DNA of 64,000 nt from Psychrobacillus antarcticus. Its GTDB lineage: Bacteria; Bacillota; Bacilli; Bacillales_A; Planococcaceae. Every line of letters starts with the position of its first letter. Positions within the stretch are counted from its first letter, which is position 1. The position numbers and the translations under genes are program-made. Below are positions 46,724 through 55,003 of this stretch, piece by piece. Location of the stretch: assembly GCF_029533155.1 (NCBI RefSeq), contig NZ_JAIZDB010000018.1, forward strand, positions 1 through 64,000. The letters run 5' to 3'. A model generated the notes under the pieces. The model saw only the letters and a program-made list of their open reading frames with translations. It was not told the origin of the DNA and ran no database searches.

Positions 46724-47347
46724 TTAAATGGTATTTAAGTAGACTATCTCATTCACTTCATGCCTAACTGTTTGGTGACCTGATTTAACGCCTTTTCCAA
46801 CTGCAATAAGCATGATGTCTAGGAATCCATCTGGGATCTTTAATACTTTCTTTAAAAGATATGAATTGTATCCTGACATGGTAATGGTTTCAAGACCAGC
46901 TTCATTTGCCAATAAAATAAAAGACATCGCAGCTAAACTAGCGTCACGAACCAGTTCGATTTTTAATTCTTCCAGTGATTTGTTGGCGTAGTAATCGATG
47001 GCAGCACTCGCTAAATAATCCCTAAGCTGGTCAGTAAAGTAGCCTGCTTGATACCCTTGCTCGTGTATACGAATTATATTCTCCTTTTCAAATGCTTTGT
47101 AATCACCCAGGATAAGGATTAGGGCTGAAGCTTCTGTTACTTGCTGCTGATTGAAAGCTACCGGCAGCATCTGGTTTCGCAAAATAGGATCATTGATTAC
47201 CAGATAACGCGTCGCTTGAATGTTATTTCCATTAGGGGACTTAGCAGCGGCTTCGATCAAAGAAGATAAAGTTTCGATACTAACTTGGTAGTCCACATCG
47301 TAGTGCCGGACAGAACGTCTTTTTAGCAACATTTCTCTTACACTCAT
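46724..47347 (-). CDS. Nitroreductase-family flavoprotein
   Basis: 207 residues from ATG 47347 (GGAG eight bases upstream; a GTG three codons earlier lies in the ribosome binding site). MLLKRRSVRHYD and AKSPNGNNIQATRYLV are the FMN-binding N terminus of the nitroreductase fold, and GVKSGHQTVRHEVNEIV is at the C terminus. It probably reduces nitro or quinone compounds using NAD(P)H. It shares a 127-bp divergent region with hxlR, which contains a GTGGCTTAG-type motif. Confidence 0.88.
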   Translation of the reverse strand: MSVREMLLKRRSVRHYDVDYQVSIETLSSLIEAAAKSPNGNNIQATRYLVINDPILRNQMLPVAFNQQQVTEASALILILGDYKAFEKENIIRIHEQGYQAGYFTDQLRDYLASAAIDYYANKSLEELKIELVRDASLAAMSFILLANEAGLETITMSGYNSYLLKKVLKIPDGFLDIMLIAVGKGVKSGHQTVRHEVNEIVYLNTI

Positions 47348-47431
47348 TTTTTTCACTCCAGTTCTACATTTTTACTCTTACCTATGCAAGTATAAGCACC
47401 TTTGCCAAAAGAAAAAATAGCGCACTTTAAT

Positions 47432-47454
47432 GTGGCTTAGCCACTTCTTAGTGC
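47432..47454. promoter_or_regulatory. Candidate HxlR-type operator, copy 1
   Basis: GTGGCTTAGCCACTTC followed by TTAGTGC lies between the nitroreductase and HxlR genes. It matches 18 of 23 positions with a site upstream of the epimerase gene (47896-47918). Its GTGGCTTAGCCAC core is nearly palindromic. Confidence 0.5.
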
Positions 47455-47474
47455 CTATTGAGGAGGTATATAGA

Positions 47475-47873
47475 ATGGGCAATCAAAATACAGGAATCAA
47501 TATTTTCATGAACACCTTGGGAGGAAAGTGGAAATGCTTAATTCTCTTTCTGCTTAGTCAGAAAGAGATGAGAACAAAAGAGTTTTATCAACACATACCG
47601 ACCATCACCCAAAAAGTATTAACTGAACAATTAAAGCAACTGGAAAAAGACGGGATTGTGCAGAGGAAAGTATTTAGAGAGGTAACGCCACGCGTAGAGT
47701 ATAGCCTAACGGATTTAGGGAAATCTTTTGTGCCCGTGTTGAATGTTATGTGTGACTGGGGAAACACCTTTGCCGTTACTAGAGGATTAGAGTTAGATGA
47801 AAAAATCTGTTTTCACGAAAAGGAGCTAGATGGCATTCAATTGGCAAATAATCTCTCACACCGCACAGAGTAA
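47475..47873 (+). CDS. HxlR-family transcriptional regulator
   Basis: 132 residues from ATG 47475 behind GAGGAGGT; the longer in-frame reading lacks a ribosome binding site. The winged helix GGKWKCLILFLLSQKEMRTKEFYQHIPTITQKVLTEQLKQLEKDG is characteristic of HxlR proteins, which often sense aldehydes or quinones through Cys or control redox genes. It is probably a regulator of the adjacent nitroreductase and epimerase, with which it shares a sequence motif. Confidence 0.9.
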   Translation: MGNQNTGINIFMNTLGGKWKCLILFLLSQKEMRTKEFYQHIPTITQKVLTEQLKQLEKDGIVQRKVFREVTPRVEYSLTDLGKSFVPVLNVMCDWGNTFAVTRGLELDEKICFHEKELDGIQLANNLSHRTE

Positions 47874-47895
47874 TGAAACGCTACGTTACCTCAAA

Positions 47896-47918
47896 GTGAC
47901 TTAGGCACTTCAAGGTGC
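47896..47918. promoter_or_regulatory. Candidate HxlR-type operator, copy 2
   Basis: GTGACTTAGGCACTTC followed by AAGGTGC, about 70 bp before the epimerase start. It matches the site at 47432-47454, so the nitroreductase, hxlR and epimerase genes may be co-regulated. Confidence 0.5.
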
Positions 47919-47988
47919 GTACTTCTCAAATGTCATTTCTGGATGCAAACTAGGAATGTACACAGAATCATAGAGGAGTTGAAGCACA

Positions 47989-49062
47989 TTGAGCAATCAA
48001 ACTATAGAAACTCGTAAAGTCGCTTTAGTTGTTGGTGCGAATGGGGTAATAGGAAGCAACTTGATCAATCACTTGGTCTCACTTGAGGAGTGGGATATTA
48101 TCGGAATTTCCCGACGCGGTGGAGTAGATACAAAAAGGGTTCGCTATGTAGCGGTTGATTTGCTAGATGCAGCCAATACACGTGAAAAGCTGCATGACTA
48201 TACGGAAGTGACCCATATATTCTATGCCGCTTTCCAAGATCGTCCGACTTGGGCGGAGCTTGTTCAACCGAACCTTTCTATGCTGGTGAATGTGGTAGAA
48301 GCCATGGAAAGCATCACTCCCCAACTAACACATGTCAGCCTCATGCAAGGATATAAAGTTTATGGCGCACATCTTGGGCCGTTCAAGACGCCAGCTCGGG
48401 AAACAGATGCGAACCATATGCCGCCTGAATTCAACATTGATCAGCAAGACTTTTTAGAACAACGCCAGAAAGGCAAAACCTGGACATGGTCTGCACTCCG
48501 TCCTTCCGTTGTTTGCGGTTTTGCTTTAGGAAACCCAATGAACTTGGCGATGGTCATCGGTATTTATGCTTCTATTTCCAAAGAATTAGGTCTTCCTTTG
48601 CGCTTTCCTGGAAAGCCTGGCGCTTATTCTAGCCTTCTTGAGATGACGGATGCCGGTCTTCTGGCAAAAGCAACCGTATGGGCAGCCACTAGCGAAAAAT
48701 GCGAAAATCAGGCCTTCAATATTACCAACGGCGATTTATTCCGATGGGAAGAGCTTTGGCCAAAAATAGCGGACTATTTCGGATTGGAAACAGCGCCGCC
48801 ATTACCCATGTCGCTTGATGTCGTCATGACAGATAAAGAAGAGCTTTGGAACTCTATGGTGAAGAAGCATGACTTAAAAGAGCTTCCCTATTCAGATGTG
48901 TCTTCTTGGAAATTTGGAGACTTTGTATTTGCGTGGGATTATGATTTCTTTGCGGACAGCTCCAAAGCTCGCAGATTAGGTTTTCATGAATACGTGGATA
49001 CGGAGAAGATGTTTTATACGATTTTTGATAATTTTAAAGAACGGAAGATTCTTCCCTACTAA
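47989..49062 (+). CDS. SDR-family NAD(P)-dependent oxidoreductase (PRISE-like)
   Basis: 357 residues from a TTG start behind AGAGGAG. Rossmann motif VALVVGANGVIGSNLI (about 11-26), FYAAFQDRPTWAEL and SLMQGYKVYGAHLGPFKTPARE. The last resembles the atypical Tyr/Lys active site of progesterone 5-beta-reductase/iridoid synthase-like (PRISE) enzymes, which reduce enones. The substrate is unknown. It probably forms a regulon with the HxlR gene upstream. Confidence 0.82.
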   Translation: MSNQTIETRKVALVVGANGVIGSNLINHLVSLEEWDIIGISRRGGVDTKRVRYVAVDLLDAANTREKLHDYTEVTHIFYAAFQDRPTWAELVQPNLSMLVNVVEAMESITPQLTHVSLMQGYKVYGAHLGPFKTPARETDANHMPPEFNIDQQDFLEQRQKGKTWTWSALRPSVVCGFALGNPMNLAMVIGIYASISKELGLPLRFPGKPGAYSSLLEMTDAGLLAKATVWAATSEKCENQAFNITNGDLFRWEELWPKIADYFGLETAPPLPMSLDVVMTDKEELWNSMVKKHDLKELPYSDVSSWKFGDFVFAWDYDFFADSSKARRLGFHEYVDTEKMFYTIFDNFKERKILPY

Positions 49063-49088
49063 TCATTTTAAGAGAAGATGCTGAATAA

Positions 49089-49484
49089 CTACTCAGCTCT
49101 TCTCTTTTCTTCTTTAAGTGGATAATCAAGCACTTTTGCGTTGTCTCCATAGGTTTTGGAAATGTGGTCATCTCCCCAGCGGCACATCAAATGAAGGATT
49201 TCCTTAAGCGTCCATCCATAATCGGTCAGCTCATACTCAACTTTCGGCGGCACTTGATTATAGACAGTCCGAAGTAAGACTCCTGCCTCCTCTAGTTCTC
49301 TAAGTTGTTCTGTCAACACCTTTTGCGTTATCTTAGGCAGCATTCGCTTTAACTCATTGTTCCTCTTTTTGCCGAAGGTTAAATAAAATAAGATAACCGG
49401 TTTCCACTTGCCGCCGATCACTTCTAACGTGGCTTCTACAGAAGTGTTGTAAACCTTTGTCGTATTTACCTCTTTATTATTCAT
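49089..49484 (-). CDS. HxlR-family transcriptional regulator (second)
   Basis: 131 residues from ATG 49484, with AAAGGCGG six or more bases upstream. The winged helix GGKWKPVILFYLTFGKKRNNELKRMLPKITQKVLTEQLRELEEAG and the C-terminal PPKVEYELTDYGWTL are typical of HxlR. It converges with the epimerase gene. An inverted repeat CTTATAG-6-CTATAAG lies about 93 bp upstream. Confidence 0.9.
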   Translation of the reverse strand: MNNKEVNTTKVYNTSVEATLEVIGGKWKPVILFYLTFGKKRNNELKRMLPKITQKVLTEQLRELEEAGVLLRTVYNQVPPKVEYELTDYGWTLKEILHLMCRWGDDHISKTYGDNAKVLDYPLKEEKRRAE

Positions 49485-49576
49485 ACTCAACCGCCTTTCA
49501 AATATCTATTACCAAAATTCTAACATAAATTAACAAATTCATTACATACATGTGTTGAATGCATTTTGTACTTAAA

Positions 49577-49596
49577 CTTATAGCTGTAACTATAAG
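49577..49596. promoter_or_regulatory. Palindrome upstream of the second HxlR gene
   Basis: CTTATAG-CTGTAA-CTATAAG has perfect 7-base arms. It lies upstream of the HxlR start and could be its operator. Confidence 0.4.
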
Positions 49597-49639
49597 AGAT
49601 TGGTTGCATCAATTTTGAGCTTTATTTTTCGTTAAATCT

Positions 49640-49685
49640 CAAGAACCCCTGTAACCTTTTAATACTAAGGTTACAGGGGTTCTTG
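49640..49685. repeat. Perfect 19-bp inverted repeat
   Basis: Arms starting CAAGAACCCCTGTAACCTT pair perfectly around an 8-base loop. It lies about 80 bp downstream of the GNAT gene (minus strand), so it may terminate that gene, although no clear T-run follows on either strand. Confidence 0.8.
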
Positions 49686-49766
49686 AAAATTATATATTCA
49701 GTCTACGGCAGCTACCGATATGTGGTGTTATGTCAAACAAAATTGTATATTTTCTAGCAGAGCATA

Positions 49767-50303
49767 CTAATTCTTATTTATTTCTATCCACTCATTCTCC
49801 AAAATACTCATTTCCCATAAACTCCAGTATTCATCACCAATTTTTCTTGAATCTCTAAGTAGTCCATCTTTTTTAAACCCTACTTTTTCATAAGAAATAA
49901 TTGCTATAGAGTTAAAATCAAACACCCCTAGACTAACTTTATGCAAGGCAAGTTCTTCAAATGCAACTTTGAGAATTTCTTTCATCATTAGTTGACCAAT
50001 ACCATTCCCTCTCACATTTTTATCTCCCACTAGCACTTTTCCTACTCTTGCAGATTTATTTTTTCTATCAATATTGCCTAATGAAATATGTCCAATTACA
50101 TTACCAGTTTCATTCTCTAGGACACTGTAAACCCATGTACTTGAATTTACCTTGTTTACATCCTTAAAGTAGTTTTCTAATTGTTCTTCATTTAAAGGGA
50201 AGCTAAAATTGGGTCCTCCCCATTGAAGTAAGAATTCTGGAGTTTCAACCCAATTTATTAGTTGTTGAAAATCCGAACGTTCGAAGAACTTTAATTTAAC
50301 CAA
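49767..50303 (-). CDS. GNAT-family N-acetyltransferase (RimJ/RimL-like)
   Basis: 178 residues from a TTG codon; the start is uncertain because no strong ribosome binding site is seen. Motif A of the GNAT fold is VGKVLVGDKNVRGNGIGQLMMKE (about 90-112). Motif B is ALHKVSLGVFDFNSIAIISYEKVGFKKDG. It transfers an acetyl group from acetyl-CoA to an unknown amine substrate. Confidence 0.85.
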   Translation of the reverse strand: MVKLKFFERSDFQQLINWVETPEFLLQWGGPNFSFPLNEEQLENYFKDVNKVNSSTWVYSVLENETGNVIGHISLGNIDRKNKSARVGKVLVGDKNVRGNGIGQLMMKEILKVAFEELALHKVSLGVFDFNSIAIISYEKVGFKKDGLLRDSRKIGDEYWSLWEMSILENEWIEINKN

Positions 50304-50358
50304 AATAATTTTTCACTCTTTTCTTTTCACCTTTTATTTTCAAGAAATAATATAGAAT

Positions 50359-51171
50359 TTATATTCTGCTGGTTCGTGTAAGCCACTCTTCGATTAAACA
50401 CGAGAATAAGTAAGGTTGCTCTATTTGTAAATTATGACCAGCTTTATCTAAAATAGCAAAACTAGCATGGGTATAAATATCATCTAATTTCATTGCATCT
50501 TTAAAACCCACTACGCTATCTTGTTTCCCCAAAATAAATATGCTTGGCATTCTAAAAGGTCTTGTATCAATAAGAGTTTTCAAAGGATACTGTTTTTGTA
50601 ATTTATTTAGAAATGGAATATTCGCTAGTTTTACTCCTGCAACAATTTCTTTTTGATACCTCTCCCAGACACTGGCATTTAAAACAACGTTATTATTATA
50701 AAAATCCTCGCGCTCTTCACTATTTAAACTATCTAGAAATTCATAATCCGCTTCTATGACTTCATGAGGTGGAAGTTCTCTTTCCTTATGATTTGGCTTA
50801 ATTAAAGGGCAAATAAAAGCTGCACCCAATATTCGATGATTTAACTTTTCGATAACCCCTCGTGCAAGATAACCGCCGAAAGATTCCCCTACTATCAGAA
50901 AGGGCTCGTTGGGTATATGGTGCTCTATTAGATTCAATACGGCTTCAAGTATATCGTCTGAACTTGATATTTTTTGATAGTTTTCAGTTTTTCCCATCCC
51001 TGGTAAATCAAAATAAATTCTTCGATAGCCTATTTTCTGATTAAAAATTGGTTCCATACAACCTTTCATCAATCGATGATCTGGAGAAAATCCGTGAATC
51101 ATTAAAACTGGGATACCTTCTCCGACCTCTTCTATGTAAAATCTTAATTCACCAATTGTTGTAAATGGCAT
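50359..51171 (-). CDS. Alpha/beta hydrolase
   Basis: 270 residues from ATG 51171 (AAGGAG nine bases upstream). The oxyanion region is VLMIHGFSPDHR, the nucleophile elbow is VGESFGGYLARG, the Asp is around LGKQDSVVG, and the catalytic His is in LDKAGHNLQIEQP. It is a serine hydrolase of unknown substrate and the upstream neighbour of the GNAT gene, with a 55-bp gap. Confidence 0.88.
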   Translation of the reverse strand: MPFTTIGELRFYIEEVGEGIPVLMIHGFSPDHRLMKGCMEPIFNQKIGYRRIYFDLPGMGKTENYQKISSSDDILEAVLNLIEHHIPNEPFLIVGESFGGYLARGVIEKLNHRILGAAFICPLIKPNHKERELPPHEVIEADYEFLDSLNSEEREDFYNNNVVLNASVWERYQKEIVAGVKLANIPFLNKLQKQYPLKTLIDTRPFRMPSIFILGKQDSVVGFKDAMKLDDIYTHASFAILDKAGHNLQIEQPYLFSCLIEEWLTRTSRI

Positions 51172-51177
51172 TTTCAC

Positions 51178-51577
51178 TATCTCCTTAAAATCATAATTTT
51201 CTATTATACGTCAAAGTTAAAATTTTTAAAAGAATCAGAACTTTTTATATTAATTTAAGTATTAAACTTATAATGGATAGAAACCGTTCGTAAAAGAACA
51301 CTTTTACGAACGGTTTGAAAACATGTCAATTAAGGAGATAATTTGACCTACTTTTAGTACTATTTTGCACATCTGTATTTACTTATATTCTTTTTCAGAA
51401 GGGTGATATAAAACCTTTCCTAAGAATTTTGCTATTTATTTATGTAACTTTCATTGTTGCTTTGTAATGATCTTAAACGTTATCTTGCACTTAACATCTC
51501 GTTGCTCATATTTAGAGGCTTCAAGTATTTATTAGAAATTAGGAATTTAGTTATACTCACTATATCAAATTGATATA
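51178..51577. other. Intergenic stretch with one perfect inverted repeat
   Basis: About 400 bp without a supported gene. At 51281-51316 AAACCGTTCGTAAAAG pairs perfectly with CTTTTACGAACGGTTT around 4 bases; no T-run follows. At 51558-51580 a second palindrome (CACTATATCAAATTGATATAGTG) precedes the DoxX-like frame. Confidence 0.7.
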
Positions 51578-51589
51578 GTGGGTGATAAA

Positions 51590-51880
51590 ATGAATCCGAG
51601 CAGATATAGTCTTATAAAAATGGTACCGTCAAAATTCCCTTTCCCTAAAGAAGTCGTATATTTAACAGGATTTGTTGAATTACTAATTGCCATTGGTATA
51701 TTAATAAATCCACTACAACATTTAATAAGTATTATTGGCATTTTGTTATGTATTGTACTATTTCCAGCTAATATAAAAGCCTTTATAGAAAATATCAAAT
51801 TTAATGGTGAACCACCAACAAATTTATTTTATCCTTTACAATTATTTTATTTAATAGCTAATAAGCCAATAATGAAGTGA
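51590..51880 (+). pseudogene. DoxX-like membrane protein lacking its N-terminal helix
   Basis: 96 residues: RYSLIKMVPSKFPFPKEVVYLTGFVELLIAIGIL and IIGILLCIVLFPANIKAFIE match the middle and end of DoxX-family proteins. These normally begin with a further membrane helix, absent here. The ribosome binding site is weak (GGTGAT). It ends 40 bp before a solo IS30 end, so 5' truncation is likely, although a short functional protein cannot be excluded. Confidence 0.55.
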
Positions 51881-51921
51881 ATTTAGCATCATATAAATTG
51901 ACTTATCGGTAGTTTTTTATA

Positions 51922-51940
51922 CTTAAATTGTAAATTCAAG
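51922..51940. mobile_element. Solo IS30-type terminal inverted repeat
   Basis: The minus strand reads CTTGAATTTACAATTTAAG, one mismatch from the outer end of the IS30 remnant at 44130-44148 and in the same orientation. No transposase sequence is attached. The adjoining outer bases (ATAATAA-AAAGCC) also resemble those at 44149-44163. Confidence 0.7.
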
Positions 51941-51986
51941 ATAATAAAAAGCCTGGAAGAAAACTGTTAAACAGTTTCTCCCAGGC
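51941..51986 (-). terminator. Expression-platform terminator of the guanidine-I riboswitch
   Basis: GGCCTGGGAGAAACTG pairs with CAGTTTTCTTCCAGGC, followed on the minus strand by TTTTTATTAT. Its 5' arm is shared with the 3' part of the aptamer. Confidence 0.88.
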
Positions 51987-52063
51987 CTTTATCCTTCCGT
52001 GACACAGCAGAGCTGTGAGTTTTCTCTCAGACCAGACCAGTGTCGATAGCTACGGAACCCTAG
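51977..52063 (-). promoter_or_regulatory. Guanidine-I (ykkC) riboswitch, orphan
   Basis: The minus strand shows the ykkC signature in order: CTAGGGTTCCG, CTGGTCTGGTCTGAGAGAAA, CACGGAAGGATAAAGGCCTGGGAGA, merging into a terminator. Such switches turn on guanidine exporters (SMR type) or guanidine-degrading genes. Here no gene lies directly downstream on the same strand. An IS30 end follows at once, and a truncated SMR gene with an IS30 remnant lies 8 kb further on. Confidence 0.9.
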
Positions 52064-52127
52064 AAAACATTTTGATATTCATTTAAATCATATTACACAC
52101 AGAGTTGAAAATATTCAAATAAAACTC

Positions 52128-52835
52128 CTATTGGTCTTTGCTAATTTTCAAATCAGTCAAAACAATGACATTCGGATGATTGCAAAGTCTAGTAACTGGA
52201 ATATCCTCCGTTATATCGCCTTTTATCAATGCTTCAATGGCAGGTCTTTTTTCTTCTCCAACTGCTATTAAAAGAATGTAGTTTGCTCTCATTATAGAGG
52301 CAATGCCCATCGTAATAGCTTGCTTGGGAACCTCATCCATTGTGTCAAAAAATCTTGCGTTTGCAGATCTTGTGGAAACAGTTAATTCGACCACATCTGT
52401 TTCACTTTGAAAGGATGTACCTGGTTCATTGAAACCTATATGACCATTCACTCCTACACCAAGTAGCTGCATATCAACAGTTAATGATTTCAACAAGTCC
52501 TCATATCGTTTTGCTTCGGCATCTACATTTTCTGCTTCTCCATTTGGAATATATGTAGTATTAAATGGTTTTGCTTCAAAGAGATGTTGTTGCATAAACG
52601 TATAATAGCTTTGGGAATGGCCTTGTGGAATTCCAACATATTCGTCCAAATTCACACTCGTACAATGAGAAAAATCCAACGAACTATTTCTCATTTTTTC
52701 ATATAGAGGTATCGTAGTTCCACCCGTTGCTAATCCAAATGTAGTTGCACCATTCTTTAACTCTGATGAAAATATTTCTAGTGCACGGTTATATAAAGCA
52801 TCCCGATCTTCCCATACTTCTAAATTTAATGTCAT
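52128..52835 (-). CDS. nagB: Glucosamine-6-phosphate deaminase
   Basis: 235 residues from ATG 52835 (AAGGTGG upstream). It converts glucosamine-6-phosphate to fructose-6-phosphate and ammonia. FGLATGGTTIPLYEKM, NLDEYVG (catalytic Asp) and GVNGHIGFNEPG (catalytic His/Glu loop) are all present. It is the last gene of the GlcNAc operon, 139 bp after the SIS gene. Confidence 0.96.
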   Translation of the reverse strand: MTLNLEVWEDRDALYNRALEIFSSELKNGATTFGLATGGTTIPLYEKMRNSSLDFSHCTSVNLDEYVGIPQGHSQSYYTFMQQHLFEAKPFNTTYIPNGEAENVDAEAKRYEDLLKSLTVDMQLLGVGVNGHIGFNEPGTSFQSETDVVELTVSTRSANARFFDTMDEVPKQAITMGIASIMRANYILLIAVGEEKRPAIEALIKGDITEDIPVTRLCNHPNVIVLTDLKISKDQ

Positions 52836-52974
52836 ACTAAACCACCTTATTCTAAATTTTCTACACTCACTATTTCCTAGCATATTTCGTGAATTTACAT
52901 TTTAAGTTAGTAAACTTTTATTATAATTCAATTTCGATCTTTAATGCAATGTAAGAAGGCGATGTTTCTAACAA

Positions 52975-53694
52975 TTATTCAAAATCAATACGATTTTTAT
53001 ATTTCTCCATCATCGCTTCATTATGAAGGTTGCTATCCGAAAGATTTGCGCTTTTAAAAACAGGTAATTGTTCAGTCTCCTTACTTATCTCCTCGATCAC
53101 TTGGCTTATGAGTGCATTGAGAAGTGCAGCACCAACAACCGTAGATGCTGGTCCATATTGCAGTCCCTTATTACTTAAGAGACCATCACCAACAGGGACA
53201 TGTGTATTTAATACAATATCCACTACTTCCTCTAGTCGTTTACCGCTCGCATGACGGCCTTCCTGTTCCTTGTACAATAAAGACTGAAGTGAAATGACCA
53301 AAATTCCAGCTTTATTCCCCAAGAAAGCCATATCAATTGGCGCTGGATTGCGACCAGAAGTAGAAATAACGATTAGAATGTCATTTGGTTCAAAGCTTAT
53401 TTGATCCTTATTTCGCCCGATGAATGCAGGATCTTTCTCGTTCCGTGAAGAAGTCAATGCACCTTTATGCAGCATTAAAGGCTCTAATGTAATGGGAGCG
53501 ACTGGCACTAACCCACCTGCACGGTAATAGGCTTCCTGAGCCAAAAGATGAGAATGTCCACATCCAAACAATTGTAAAATCCCACCACTTTTAATACGCT
53601 CAGCAATTAACTTAGAAGCATTCTTTAGACTCTCATTTTCTTGTTCTGCAACCTGCTCCAGTAAACTATTTACTTCCTTCCAATAGGACTGCAT
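52975..53694 (-). CDS. SIS-domain phosphosugar-binding protein (UPF0309 type)
   Basis: 239 residues. The sugar isomerase fold is shown by GGILQLFGCGHSHLLAQEAYYRAGG, ILIVISTSGRNPAPIDMA and GPASTVVGAALLNAL. It lies between nagA and nagB (20 bp after nagA), so it presumably acts on an amino-sugar phosphate. Its exact reaction is unknown. Confidence 0.85.
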   Translation of the reverse strand: MQSYWKEVNSLLEQVAEQENESLKNASKLIAERIKSGGILQLFGCGHSHLLAQEAYYRAGGLVPVAPITLEPLMLHKGALTSSRNEKDPAFIGRNKDQISFEPNDILIVISTSGRNPAPIDMAFLGNKAGILVISLQSLLYKEQEGRHASGKRLEEVVDIVLNTHVPVGDGLLSNKGLQYGPASTVVGAALLNALISQVIEEISKETEQLPVFKSANLSDSNLHNEAMMEKYKNRIDFE

Positions 53695-53714
53695 TTGATC
53701 ACCTCAGTTTTCAT

Positions 53715-54869
53715 TTAATTTTCAAATACAATATTTCCCCGACAGATCGTTTTTTGAACATTCAATTCCATATCCAATATAACCAAATCTGCATCAAAGC
53801 CTTCACCAATATATCCTTTATGAGATAAATTCATTTGCTTCGCAGCATTTGTAGAGGACATCGACACGAGTTCCTTCAACGAACAATTAGTCGACTTCTT
53901 CATATTACGAACGGCCTGATCCATCGTGAGAATACTTCCCGCTAACGCGCCACTAGACAGATGAGCACCTTTTTCTGTAACATGAACAGTCTGTCCACCA
54001 AGATCATATTCCCCATACTCTAATCCTTTGGCACGCATCGCATCAGTGATTAATATAATTCCTTCTGCACCTTTCAAACGGTATGCAAAATTTACCGCCT
54101 TCGTATGACTATGTATATAATCTACAATAATTTCCACTTGCATTCGATCCTCCATCAGAACCGATCCAACTACACCTGGTTCACGATGATGAAACGGGCG
54201 CATTTGGTTATATAAATGAGTAGCCTGTTTAGCTCCTAATTGAACTGCCTTTTCTACTTCTTCTGAATTGGCATCTGAATGTCCGATAGACACGACAATA
54301 CCTTCCTTACTCATACTTTGTACAAATTCAAAACCACCAGCTACTTCAGGGGCAACTGTAACTTGTTTAATACGATTACCACTTAGTTGCTGCCACTTTT
54401 GAAACTGTTCAATAGAGGGCTCGGTAATATGTTCGACTGGCTGTGCTCCAGCCCATTTAGACGAAATATATGGTCCTTCAACGTGAACTCCTAAAATCTC
54501 TGCTTCATCTGCATTATTTACAAATCCATTTACATTTTCGAGTGCCGCTTCAATCGCACCGACCCGTTGCGTGATTGTAGTAGGTAAATAGCTAGTAGTT
54601 CCTTCTTTTACTAATGAACGTGCCATTCCTCTAAGTGCTTCTTCCGTGGCGTCCATCATGTCAAAACCAGCAGAACCATGAATATGCATATCGATGAAAC
54701 CTGGCATAACTACCCAATTCTTTGAAGTTCCATCTATATAACTATCTGCTTCTATTTGTAGACTTTGTCCAATTTTCTCAATCTTACCCTCTTGGATAAA
54801 TAGATCTCCAACATGCTCTTGGTCATAATTCACAATAGTCACATTCGAAATAAGTATCGATTTGTTCAT
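53715..54869 (-). CDS. nagA: N-acetylglucosamine-6-phosphate deacetylase
   Basis: 384 residues behind GGAGGTG. It removes acetate from GlcNAc-6-phosphate. It is an amidohydrolase fold: PGFIDMHIHGSAGFDMMDA, metal-binding HVEGPYISSKWAGAQP, VSIGHSDAN, THLYNQMRPFHHREPG and the catalytic Asp in ILITDAMRAKG. It is followed by the SIS gene and nagB. Confidence 0.97.
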   Translation of the reverse strand: MNKSILISNVTIVNYDQEHVGDLFIQEGKIEKIGQSLQIEADSYIDGTSKNWVVMPGFIDMHIHGSAGFDMMDATEEALRGMARSLVKEGTTSYLPTTITQRVGAIEAALENVNGFVNNADEAEILGVHVEGPYISSKWAGAQPVEHITEPSIEQFQKWQQLSGNRIKQVTVAPEVAGGFEFVQSMSKEGIVVSIGHSDANSEEVEKAVQLGAKQATHLYNQMRPFHHREPGVVGSVLMEDRMQVEIIVDYIHSHTKAVNFAYRLKGAEGIILITDAMRAKGLEYGEYDLGGQTVHVTEKGAHLSSGALAGSILTMDQAVRNMKKSTNCSLKELVSMSSTNAAKQMNLSHKGYIGEGFDADLVILDMELNVQKTICRGNIVFEN

Positions 54870-54944
54870 TTACTACTACACCTCCGCAGTTTGCTTAATA
54901 ACAGTATAGATTAATAAAGCTTAAAATGATAAGGAATCAACATC

Positions 54945-54994
54945 AAAATAAAGAAAAGCCGTTTAATGTGGAATCCCAAATTAAACAGCTTTTC
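54945..54994 (-). terminator. Terminator after the PTS EIICB gene
   Basis: AAAAGCTGTTTAAT and ATTAAACGGCTTTT pair with one mismatch, followed on the minus strand by CTTTATTTT. It may reduce read-through into nagA. Confidence 0.8.
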
Positions 54995-55003
54995 AATTAA
55001 TAA

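Noticed and set aside
51565-51798. Minus-strand 77-codon frame opposite the DoxX-like gene
   Set aside because: The plus-strand frame matches DoxX. The minus frame has no ribosome binding site or recognisable pattern.
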